In this document: positions 31,641 through 41,679 of the stretch, piece by piece | How positions within the stretch are numbered: the stretch's first letter is position 1 | How the letters are laid out: each line of letters opens with the position of its first letter | Assembly (NCBI GenBank): GCA_030180135.1 | Contig: CM058229.1 | Span: 40,017,522 to 40,081,521, forward strand | Source: Orychophragmus violaceus | Taxonomy: Eukaryota; Streptophyta; Magnoliopsida; Brassicales; Brassicaceae | Reading direction: 5' to 3' | DNA length: 64,000 bases | The notes under the pieces: generated by a model | Databases searched by the model: none | Seen by the model: the letters and a program-made list of their open reading frames with translations, nothing else | What the model was told of the DNA's origin: nothing | Made by a program: the position numbers and the translations under genes

Positions 31641-34600
31641 TTCTCCCCCTTAAGCTTGAACTTGTCTTCCTCCATTTCTTGAACCCCAACAAGATCTCTC
31701 ATCTCTTTAAATCTGATTCGCCCAAGTGCCTTGGTTAGAATATCAGCCTTTTGTTCAAGACCAGGAACATGTTCAACCTCAACTTGTTCATCTTCAACAC
31801 ATTCCCGTATAAAATGATATCTAGTGTGAATGTGTTTACTACGGCCATGAAAGACTGGATTCTTGGTGAGAGCAATCGCAGATTTATTATCAACCCGTAT
31901 TATAGCCTTCTCGTTTGTCTCACCAATGATTTCCCTTTTAAGATCTTGGAGCCAAATTGCTTGCTTGGCAGCCTCTGTAGCTGCCATAAACTCAGCTTCA
32001 CATGATGATAATGCAACTATTTCTTGTTTTTGAGAGCACCACGTAATTGGACAACCTTCAAAGTAGAAGATATGTCCGGTTGTGCTCTTTCCATCGTCTA
32101 TATCAACGTTATAAGAGCTGTCGCTATAACCCACCAAACCTCCTTTATTTGACTGCTTAAAGTGAAGGCCAAACGAAACTGTTCCGCGTAGGTATCTTAG
32201 TACTTGTTTCAATGCCGCTCCATGGGATTCCTTAGGATTTTGCATGTACCTACTCAAGACACCAACACTATAAGCTAAGTCTGGCCGTGTGTGCAGTAAG
32301 TATCTAAGACAGCCAATGGTCCTTCTGTAATCTTTCCCTTCGATCGCTTTCTCCTTGTCTGACTTTGATAACTTCAGGTTCATGTCCATAGGTACATGTG
32401 ACGAGTTGCAGCTATCCATTCCCGTTTCACTTAATATCTTGCGTGCATATCTTGCTTGACTCAAGTTTATCCCGTTTTCTCGTTGATGTACTTCAATACC
32501 AAGATAAAACGTAAGTTTTCCGAGATCACTCATCTCGAACATGGTTGCCATTTCCTTTTTAAACTCTTTGATCGATCCCAGCGAGGTTCCCGTCACAAGT
32601 AAGTCATCGACATACACTGCCACGATGAGAATGCGATCTTTATCACTACTCTGATAAAGGGATGGCTCTTTTGTGCATCTCTTGAACCTTAGTTCCTTCA
32701 ATATCTTGTTAAGTTTAGCATTCCAAGCCCTCGGAGCTTGCTTTAATCCATAGAGTGATTTCTTCAGTTTATAAACTTTCTGTTCACCTCCTGCAACTTC
32801 GAAACCTTCAGGTTGACATACATAAACTTCTTCTTTTAACTCTCCATGTAAGAATGCGGTTTTGACATCAAGATGATGAATTTCCCAATTCCTTGAAGCT
32901 GCTAGCACAATAATAAGATGAAGTCTCCATACGAGCAACCGGAGCGAACACTTCATCATAATCAATTCCATGCTTTTGAACATACCCTTTTGCCACTAAC
33001 CGTGCTTTGTACTTGTTGATACTTCCATCTGAATTATGCTTAATCTTAAAGACCCACTTTAAGCCTATTGGCTTGATTCCTAATGGAAGGTCAACTAGAT
33101 TCCAAGTCTTGTTTTTCTCAATAGAAGAGAGTTCATCTTTACATGCCTCTATCCATATCTTGTGTTCTTTAGCCTCGCTAAAGCTCCACGGTTCTTCATT
33201 GATAATTGTCAAAAGCCTTTCACATTCAGCAAACATGATATAATCATTCATCCAAGCGGGTTGTCTTGTAAGTCTCGTTGATCTTCTAAGTGGACTGACG
33301 TTATCCGTGTCAATCTCCTCTTCCTCGCTCTCTTCTTCACTATTGTCTTCTTCCTCTAAAGAATTGTTGTCATTCCCAGTTTCTCCAATGGTCTCCTCTG
33401 GTTCCGGAATGACATTCTCAGCATTGATTGTCTCATTATTTCCGGATTCTCCCGCAATAATGAATGTTCTGGAGTCTTTTGTACGACCTTCTTCTTTGTC
33501 ATTCCAAAACCAACTCTTGTTCTCATCAAAAAATACATCGCGAGATACACAAATCTTCTTGGTTGTAGGATCAAGAAGTCGATATGCCTTTGAACCTGGC
33601 TCTGTACCTAAATGAACCAAGGTTCTTGATCTGTCATCAAGCTTCTTTCTTCCTACTGTTTCAGTCCTCACATAACTTAGACACCCAAAAACTCTAAGGT
33701 GTTCAACGTTAGGCTTCTTTCCTTTGAGCATCTCATAGGGAGTTTTATTAATCAATGATCTAGTCCCGAGTCTATTGATTAAATAGGTTGAGTGTCTCAC
33801 AGCTTCTCCCCACATGTAGTTAGGTAAATCCATATGTTTCAATATGCTTTGAGTCATCTCCATGAGTGTCATGTTGCGTCTTTCTACCACACCGTTTTGT
33901 TGTGGGGAATATGGTGCGGTTAGATGTCTCCTAATTCCGTATTCATCACAAAATCTCTGGAACTCATGAGATACAAACTCACCACCTCTATCTGTTCTAA
34001 ACGTTTTAACTTCAGCTCCAGTTTCTTGTTCGGCAAGCTTCTTGAATGATTTGAATTTTTCAAAGGCTTCGTTCTTCTCCTTCAAAAGAACAGTCCACAT
34101 ATACCTTGAGTAATCATCGACAATCACAAATACATACCTCTTGTGAGCTGGAGTTGACGGTGTAATGGGACCACATAAATCTCCATGAATGAGTTCAAGG
34201 GCCTTAGAAGCTCGATATGAGGTAGACTGTGGAAAAGATTGTCGTGCTTGTTTGCCAAGTAAGCATGATGAGCATATCCTTTTTTTCAACTACGATGTGT
34301 GGTATACCAATTACAAGCTCCTTGTTGATCATTTTCTTTATTGTTTCAACATTGATATGACCTAATCGCGCGTGCCATCTAGTTGATTCTGTTGAAGAAA
34401 CCAACTGTAAACATTCGAGATTCTCAGTTTCAAGAAGGACTTTGTATAGCCGATTCTTTGACCTGCTTGTCTCAATCAACAGACTACCAAAACGATCATA
34501 GATCCTCAGCCTATTCCCCTTCATTCGTACCTCGCAACCTACTTCGGTAGCTTGACCCAAGCTAATAATATTGCTCTTGAGATCCGGTATGTAATATACA

Positions 34601-35762
34601 TCTTTTAGAACCTTCTTTTCTCCGTTTGCGAATATAAAACATATTGATCCTTTGCCTTGTATATTAATACGCGAATCGTCACCAAATCTCACCATCCCTG
34701 TGACTGTATCATCAATGTTTAAGAAGAATTCTCGATTCCCACTCATGTGATTACTAGCGCCATTGTCGAGATACCACACGTTTTTTGTATCTAGCTCGGC
34801 TTCGAACATACTTGGCTTTACCTTCTTCTCATTAAGATAAACAACTTCATGGACCATTAGTTCTTCAGCTTCATGCGTTTCATTCTCTGTTTTCTTCTCG
34901 AGAGCTTCTTGCAACTTTAACAACCTATCTGGACAATCTGATGCATAATGCCCTAGTTTATCACAGCGATAACATGTTATATTTGTGGCATCTCTTTCTC
35001 TGTCTTGTCCCGACCTGTTATTATAACGGCCACGACCTCTTCCTCTGTATCGACCTCCTCGTCCTCTTCCTCTACTTCCACCGTTTCTCTCCTGAAAATT
35101 ACTTTGAGAGTCTGAAGTCGCATACATCAACTTGTCTTGTTCCTCAGTCGGCTCCTCTTCTTCTTCACAGATTCTTTCCTCATACGCCTTGAGTCTCCCA
35201 ACAATATCCTCAAAGCTTGTACTATTTAGATCAAGCACTTTCTCAAGAGCAGCGACAATGTGGATGTATTTCTTTCGTGGTAAACTCTTCAAAAATTTCT
35301 TTACAAGTTTTGTTTCATCAATAGTTTCTCCAAGTGATGCAGATTTTGATGAAATTTCTAAGAGTTTACCTACAAAGGCATCAATGGTATCGGTCTCCTT
35401 CATCTTGATACGATCGAATTCAGCCATCAATGTTTGTAATCTAGCTTCTTTTACTCTATCAGCTCCAACATGTCGTGCTTTAATTGCATCCCAAATCGCT
35501 CTAGATGTATCGAGGTCTCCAACTTGTAAAATCAGAGTCTCTGGAATTGATTGAAACAATAGAGCGATAGCCATATTGTTTTTTCTTCAACCTTCGTCCC
35601 TGGCTCAATTGTTTCCCAAACTTTGTTAACTTTAAGAGCGACCTTCATTCTTATTGACCAGACGGTGTAGTTGGTGGAATTTAGCATTGGACACTTGATG
35701 GAAGAGGGTCCAATCTCCTTGGATTTGATCTCAAAGACCTTCTCTTTGTCATCGTCTCCCAT
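31625..35762 (-). pseudogene. Copia gag-pol polyprotein with three frameshifts
   Basis: It starts at ATG 35762 (MGDDDKEKVFEIKSKEIGPS). Order: UBN2-type gag; RGRGRGG-rich linker and zinc knuckle CYRCDKLGHYASDC near 34975; protease with WYLDNGASNHM near 34770 (DNG in place of DSG/DTG); GAG-pre-integrase (TRWHARLGHIN); integrase with VDDYSRYMW, RTDRGGEF and PYSPQQNGVVERRN; reverse transcriptase with DVKTAFLHGELKEEVY and the YVDD box (VAVYVDDLLVTG near 32610); RNase H (ITWCSQKQEIVALSSCEAEF, RVDNKSAIALT). Frame changes near 35560, 34280 and 32920 break the single frame. Little other damage fits a young copy. Confidence 0.9.
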
Positions 35763-35865
35763 GATGACTTTTAGGGTTTGTCGTGGGTGTGTGTGAAACT
35801 TTTCTCACACGGATCTTCAAGTTTGAACCGAAGGAAGATGAATTCCTTTTGGCTATGATACCAAT

Positions 35866-36398
35866 TATTGACTAACACAAATCAATAAGAAATAACTCTT
35901 CTTATTAAACTCTCTCTCAAGGTGAAAATAACTAAAAAACCTTGTGTTCTTAATCTCACTATTCTCTTTTGGTTTACCACAACTTTGGCAACTCTTATAT
36001 AGAGATAAGAATAACAAGAAAACCCTAAATTAGATAACTCCTAATCTTATTTGGAAAATATCTTTATTGTATATTTAGATAACTCCTAAATATACTTAAC
36101 TTGATTCTCAAGTTATCTCAAGCTTAGAGCATGTACATTGGTGTTATCCCCTTAGAGTTCTTAAAAAAAAATTATTATTATTTTAATTTTTTTTTTCAGA
36201 TGAAACATACAAAAAAAATTCAAAAAAAAGTAACCAATAAGAAGTCGACACGTCACGTGAATAGTTAAGAGACATGTTCTTAGCTAAGGATTTTAAGAGC
36301 CTGTCTCTTAACTATTCACGTGAGACCCACGAATATTTTAATTTTTTACTTAAGAAACTCTCATAAGAAACCCCAATGGGGGTGGTCTTACATCAACA
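35866..36398 (-). repeat. 5' LTR of the young copia element, split by a MITE
   Basis: 35866-36126 matches the 3' LTR almost perfectly up to CAAGCTTA; the remaining LTR end CATCAACA is found at 36391-36398 after the inserted MITE and its duplicated TTA. Confidence 0.85.
36127..36387. mobile_element. Tourist-like MITE (261 bp) in the copia LTR
   Basis: Ends read inward are GAGCATGTACATTGG and GACCACCCCCATTGG, followed by partly matching TTAGAGTTCTTAA and GAGAGTTTCTTAA. The 3-bp duplication TTA lies at 36124-36126 and 36388-36390. Length, TIRs and TTA target fit a PIF/Harbinger-derived MITE. It carries no coding sequence. Because it sits in an LTR with about 1% divergence, it moved very recently. 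Confidence 0.85.
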
Positions 36399-36670
36399 AA
36401 TTACATCTAATTATAACATCTATGCCAACTCAACTCTAATACTATATGTTACTAATGGAAGCCATTACTGGTTCCAAAGCAATTTGAGTTGGATCACAGC
36501 AGCAACTATCTCTACACAAGATGGGCTTATAGATGTGGGATTTCAGGCCTGCTTATGTAGCCTGTTAAGCCCATAAAAATGAGAACTCCAAACTCAAAAG
36601 TGGATAGGATTTTCCCCAATCCGAGAACTCGCCTTCTGCTTTCACTACGTTCTTCGTTCACTGTGAATCA
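36399..36670 (+). promoter_or_regulatory. PRPL11 promoter and 5' leader
   Basis: Two site-II-type elements are visible: TGGGCT at 36522-36527 and its inverted form AGCCCA at 36568-36573. Such TGGGC(C/T) boxes are known TCP-factor sites enriched upstream of nuclear ribosomal-protein genes. No clear TATA box is seen, which is also common for plastid-protein genes. The copia element and MITE end about 270 bp upstream of the ATG, close to these boxes. Confidence 0.55.
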
Positions 36671-37972
36671 ATGGCGTCTTCTTCTCTATCAAGTCTTTGC
36701 AGCTCAACCTCTTCTTCTCTGCATCCCAAATCTAAGCTCTCAAATTCTATTTCCTCTAAATTATCATCCAAAGCAAATGTATCAGTCCAGTTTCTGGGAA
36801 AGAGACAGTCCCCACTTCTCTCCTCAACCCCGAGATTTCTCACCGTTATCGCCATGGCTCCGCCCAAACCCGGAGTCAAAGCTAAAAAAGGTACAGTTTT
36901 GTCACAACCCATTTCCTACAATTCGCTCGATTGTCTTATAAAAGTTGAAACTTTTCGCAGTTGTGGGGATTATAAAACTGGCTCTTGAGGCCGGGAAAGC
37001 AACTCCGGCGCCTCCGGTAGGTCCGGCGCTTGGTTCAAAGGGAGTCAACATTATGGCCTTTTGCAAGGATTACAATGCTAGAACCGCTGATAAAGCCGGT
37101 TATATCATTCCTGTCGAAATCACAGTCTTCGATGTGAGTTTTACTTGTTGATTAAGCTAGAGAAGATTTCGTTGTGGTAAATTGTTATCAAAAGCTGGAT
37201 TCTGCAAGTGTTGTAAATGTTTTGTGTATTTGGTTTCCATCCACTATTTTAATGTCTCGAGTCACATAGCTCTATGTATTTGATTGCAGGATAAGAGCTT
37301 CACCTTTATCCTCAAGACCCCGCCTGCTTCGGTTTTGTTGCTTAAGGCTGCAGGTATGGATACCATGACCAATGAATGTCCATTTTTTCAATTGATCATC
37401 GTTTGCTGTTTGGTTTTGCAAAGCTATATAGCTTCAGTTTTGCATTTACTCTTTGTCAACTATAGAAATGTGGTACAAGAACAGTTGGGAAGAAAGATAA
37501 TGTATATCAGATGTTTTGTGAATTATCTACACTATGTCCTTTGTCTTACTAGTTTTGTTAGATCATTACTTGAGGTTCTACTCAAAGATAGAATCAATTA
37601 GCAAGAAAATCATGTACACCATATGTTTTTGTGATCTAGTTCTCTGGATATATTGATTGACTATATGATGTGGTATGAGGTGTGGCATCTACACTATATC
37701 TTTGTCTCTCTCCCTGGAAGTTTTGTGATGTTTGACATTTTTGCTGAGTTGTGGAAATAGGTGTTGAGAAGGGATCGAAAGATCCAAAGCAAGATAAAGT
37801 TGGGATGATAACAATAGACCAGCTGCGCACAATCGCAGCAGAGAAGCTGCCCGATCTGAACTGCACGACCATTGAATCCGCGATGAGAATCATTGCAGGA
37901 ACTGCAGCTAACATGGGGATCGACATAGACCCACCAGTCCTTGAACCTAAAAAGAAAGCAGTTTTGTTGTAA
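36671..37972 (+). CDS. PRPL11: Plastid ribosomal protein L11, four exons
   Basis: Exons: 36671-36890, 36961-37133, 37290-37353, 37761-37972, all with GT...AG borders; together 669 bp, 222 residues. Residues 1 to about 65 are a Ser-rich chloroplast transit peptide (MASSSLSSLCSSTSSS) lacking acidic residues. The mature part shows the L11 signature: IKLALEAGKATPAPPVGPAL, GSKGVNIMAFCKDYNART, then the C-terminal rRNA-binding domain with TPPASVLLLKAAG and MITIDQLRTIAAEKLPDLN, and MRIIAGTAANMGI. L11 binds 23S rRNA at the GTPase-associated centre of the 50S subunit in chloroplasts. The ATG chosen is the first one giving a transit peptide. This is the only fully intact host gene in the window. Confidence 0.97.
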
Positions 37973-38523
37973 AAGCCTGCAGTGTAGTTTCTATCACATA
38001 AATCAGTCTTGGTGTGCAACATGTGTATATTATCAAAAAATAAAATTCACAGTGGCAACACGGTTAATGCTCATGTTCCTTGAATATGAAAAGACTATTT
38101 TAGTGGTGAGATTAAAGTGTTTTTGCCAACAAATTAAGATTTTTCTTTTTAAAACGGCTCAGTTAGGATCTTGTTCTAAGACACGGCCGCCTATAAGCTA
38201 CGTTTATATGCGACCTCTCATCTTTCTTTCTTTCTTCTCATCTGATTTTCTCACTCTGATAATTTTTCCGAGACAACAAAACAGAGCATTTCAATTTCTC
38301 AAAGTATCAAATACACACAAACTTCAAAAAAAAAAAAAAAAAAAAAAAACTTCAAAAGTTCATCAGAGAAACAAAAAAAATATATATATAAATAACAACT
38401 ACACATGCAACCCGAAATTTATGGGAATGTTATTGTTTCACTTTCAAATATATATATATATATATATATGTCAATGTTTGAGATACACACGGCAAAGAAC
38501 AAAGGCAATGCCACTATTTACTA
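37973..38523. other. PRPL11 3' region and simple repeats
   Basis: Probable 3' UTR follows the stop at 37970-37972. Further on are an A-homopolymer (about 38326-38350) and a (TA)n tract (about 38447-38468). No gene is visible. Confidence 0.5.
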
Positions 38524-38862
38524 CTCACTCTGTTTCAATTTAGTTGATGTTTTAGAACATTTTCATTGTTTCAGATTATTTGATATTTTCTTTTTTTTAA
38601 TATACAAATTTAGTTTTACAATACATATATAAGTGCAAAAGAAGAAGCATGGAAAAAGTTAATGATAACATTCATTAATTAAAAAAATAACTATTTATTT
38701 TTAAGTTATTATAAATCTTCCACTAACACCACTTCCTATGTCCAAGTTTCTCTTTTATTGTTTTTTTTTAAATGTAAACATTTGTTTCTTTTTCTTCCAC
38801 TAATTTTTTTTCTTCTGATTTTTGCTTCTTTTACTAACTTTTTTTTCTTCTAGAAAATCAAA

Positions 38863-39060
38863 ATGGAAGAAGAGAAAAATGAAGAAAGCAGATCAAACAA
38901 TGTCCAACCAATGGAGAAGACAACGAGGTTACAACTCTACACTACTAGGAAGTTCGATTTAAACAAGTCATTTTACGATGTAGGAGAACTTCATCCCGAT
39001 AAAAAAATTGAAGATATGATAATAGATATGTTGAAGATTTATTGTCCTAACTTCTTTTAG
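38863..39060 (+). CDS. Small hypothetical frame inside the mariner element
   Basis: A 65-codon frame, opposite in strand to the transposase and between its 3' end and the left TIR. The product is acidic at the start (MEEEKNEESRSN) and contains KFDLNKSFYDVGELHPDKK. I do not recognise it. It could be chance, a remnant of a duplicated transposase exon (the transposase N-terminus also has FDLN), or captured DNA. Confidence 0.2.
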   Translation: MEEEKNEESRSNNVQPMEKTTRLQLYTTRKFDLNKSFYDVGELHPDKKIEDMIIDMLKIYCPNFF

Positions 39061-39223
39061 TCTTTTCCCTTTATTTTAGTTTATTATGATAATTTTGTTT
39101 GTGTTGAAATGTTATATTTGTTAGTTTTTTTCTTTTTTGTTTTAAACCAAAATTAAAATTTAATTTTAATAGCCAAAAAGAAAATAACTTCAAGAACAAA
39201 AAAAAAAAACATATGCATATCTA

Positions 39224-41205
39224 CTAAGCCGAATAGCTTAGTGTATTCATCACATTTTGGACTAACATAGAATCATAACTTAATTGTATGGGAAGAAGAT
39301 CATTGTTCTCTAACGTAGCTTTCTTCATATGCGGTATCTTGTACTTGTTTGATCCTCCGACTTTCATGATCTCTTGCATGCACGATTGAAGAGTTAAAAA
39401 AATACGGTTCACCTTATTTGTGGGATAATTTTGAAAAGCTTCTTCTACCGCACGAACAAGATCTTCAAGGGTTTTTGGGCATTCTTTATTTTGTAGCGAT
39501 TGAATGGCATTAAAAAACCCGAGATCCAAAATATTTAGATCCGGCGAGTTCGGTGGTTGACACATCAAACGAATATCAAAGCTTTTTTTTGATGCTGCTT
39601 CTTGAAACTCTTTATCTTCACACGGAACATGTGTTTTTGCATTATCTTGTTGAATGAAAATAGTCTTCCCTCGATCTTCTCTTGGCCACTTTTCATGAAT
39701 TACCGGAAGAAATTTTTCAATCAAACATGCTTTTATGTCGTTTCTGTTGACAGAACTTGATGCTTTTAGCTATAAAGTTCCAGCATCTCTATTTTTACTC
39801 CGTCTCTTAGCTGGTTCCATAGTAACAAATGGAAATATTCCAATTTTCCCGGAAAATACCTCTATTCCTTCCTCATCAAACCTTGGACGAGCCATTGCCG
39901 CTAGAAACATTACTTTTCCGATGAAATTCTTACTTTTGCATGTACGATGTGGCTCTTCTTCACTCAGATGTAGATAATATTTCTCGACCTTCTTCGTCAT
40001 ATATAACCATTTTTCATCGATATGTACCATATTGTACATATCAACAAATTTTGGTTCATTAGGTAAAGTAATTTGATCTAGCATAGATATGAAAAATTGG
40101 AGTCTACCTTTCTTATTATCTTTCTTCAAGTGAGGCTTGATGTTATTGCTATGGCGTCGAATAGACCCTTCTTTTGTACGCCTATAACATGTTGTAAGAC
40201 TCACACCCGTAGCCATGGAAAGTGACCTCAAAGTAGTACGTTTGTGTAACGGAATAGCAGCAACTTGATCTGGCTTAATCAAGATTTTTTTACGACCACA
40301 ATTTCCGAATTTCCTGTGAGATACATCGACTTCTCCACCATTAGCCGTTTTTATCGCTCGTTGCCAAATCCTTCGTACCGTTAGTATAAGTACCGATAAT
40401 TCACGAGAAACTTCATGTATAGTATATTTCTTCAAATTTCCATTATCACTTTTCTCTAGCAAAACACTGAAAATCTCCCATCTTTTTTTGTTTGAAAGAA
40501 TTTTGTAAGTTCTTCTCAAAATTGTTTCATTTTGAGATCCACCTTCATTTTCTGTCATAACAAAAAAAAAATTATTTTCATAATATTATTTCAAATAATA
40601 AACAAATATACACACAATTAAGAGTTCAACAACGACAACATGATAAGTATTCAAAAAAAAAAACAACGACAACAGGAGACATTAAACATTAGAAAAGAGA
40701 CAGAATAAGAGGGGAAGAAGACTCAATAAATTACAAAACAGAGCATAAGAAAGAAGGAAGACTCTCTAGAGTAAAAAACATAGCGTAAGGCACATAGAAA
40801 ATGACTTTTCAAGGGCAATCAAGCAGATCAAAGACGACATGTTATGTTTTAATAATATTGCATCTTAGAATTCCATCACGTTCTTTATATTCAATCAATA
40901 TCATAAAATCTAATGACTAAATATGATTTAAAATTTATGAAAATAAATACTTATAATTCAAAAGAAAATAATTAAGCATATAAGAAAGAGAGCATTGCCA
41001 TTAAATAAATAAAAGGAAAATAAATTTTACCTTGAGAAATATCTAGAGAATGTTCGTTGGAGTGGAATGAAAACATATTATCAATTGGAAAATCTTCATT
41101 GCCATTGTTTAAGCTTTCTTCACTTGGTGGGATTTCATTTAGATCAAATAAAAACTCACTTTCATAATTTAAAGTAGGAAAATTCAAATCAAAATTAGAA
41201 GCCAT
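39224..41205 (-). pseudogene. Mariner transposase with one in-frame stop
   Basis: Exon 1 (41205 to about 41031) encodes MASNFDLNFPTLNYESEF and FDLNEIPPSEES, the FDLN-type N-terminus seen in plant mariner transposases. A GT...AG intron (about 41030-40549) leads to exon 2. That exon has two helix-turn-helix segments (YTIHEVSRELSVLILTVRRI; LRSLSMATGVSLTTCYRR) and a DDD catalytic domain: HIDEKWLYMTK, IFIQQDNAKTH and PPNSPDLNILDLGFF, consistent with the DD39D spacing of plant mariners. The only visible lesion is a TAG at 39770-39772 after DAGTL; the same frame continues to the stop near 39224. The product would otherwise be about 500 residues. Confidence 0.88.
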
Positions 41206-41679
41206 GGAGAAAATATAATGGTGGACAGTAATTTATGTTTAGAGTTTATATAGACATGACCAAAAAATTTTGAAAACATAACTTGGCTCCCTTACAAATA
41301 TTTTGAATTTTTTGTTAAGTTAAAAATTTAGCTCCAAACCTTAAATTTTTCTTTTTTCCATTAACCAAGTTTGGAGGGAAGTAGTAAAATTTAAGAGAAT
41401 TTTTGGAGGGAGTAATTAATAGTTTAATAATATAGATGTTTTTAGTTGTTGAGAAAATCAAACCACTTCTTCAAAAAAAAAATGTGCATGGTTTCTAATC
41501 ATTAGTGTTGTTTTTTTCTATTAATAAACTTTATGTAAAAATTTAGAAAGTAACTTTTTCTTAATAAATGTGCATTCATACAAAACATCAACTAAATTGA
41601 AACAGAGAGAGTATTTGTTTGTAAATTGATTCGATTTTTAAGGTTAATTAATTCTATTATGTTTGCGAGAATTTGACTA

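Larger units (their letters stand above)
31374..36398 (-). mobile_element. Ty1/copia retrotransposon, nearly complete and young
   Basis: LTRs of about 267-269 bp (31374-31640, and 35866-36398 including a MITE) flank one gag-pol region. The target duplication is AATTA (31369-31373 and 36399-36403). On the minus strand the primer-binding site TGGTATCATAGCC (about 35863-35851) lies 2 bp inside the 5' LTR and resembles the initiator-Met tRNA site; the polypurine tract AAGGGGGAGAA precedes the 3' LTR. By eye the LTRs differ at about three positions plus a possible 2-bp gap, about 1%, so insertion was recent. Confidence 0.9.
38524..41611 (-). mobile_element. Mariner-like (Tc1/mariner) transposon, 3.1 kb
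   Basis: Terminal inverted repeats of about 30 bp differ at one position: CTCACTCTGTTTCAATTTAG at the left and CTCTCTCTGTTTCAATTTAG at the right, both continuing TTGATGTTTT. TA lies at both flanks (38522-38523 and 41612-41613). CTCCCTCYGTTTC-type ends are shared by plant mariner-like elements and Stowaway MITEs. The transposase gene on the minus strand (39224-41205) is almost intact. The left end lies about 550 bp from the PRPL11 stop codon. Confidence 0.92.
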
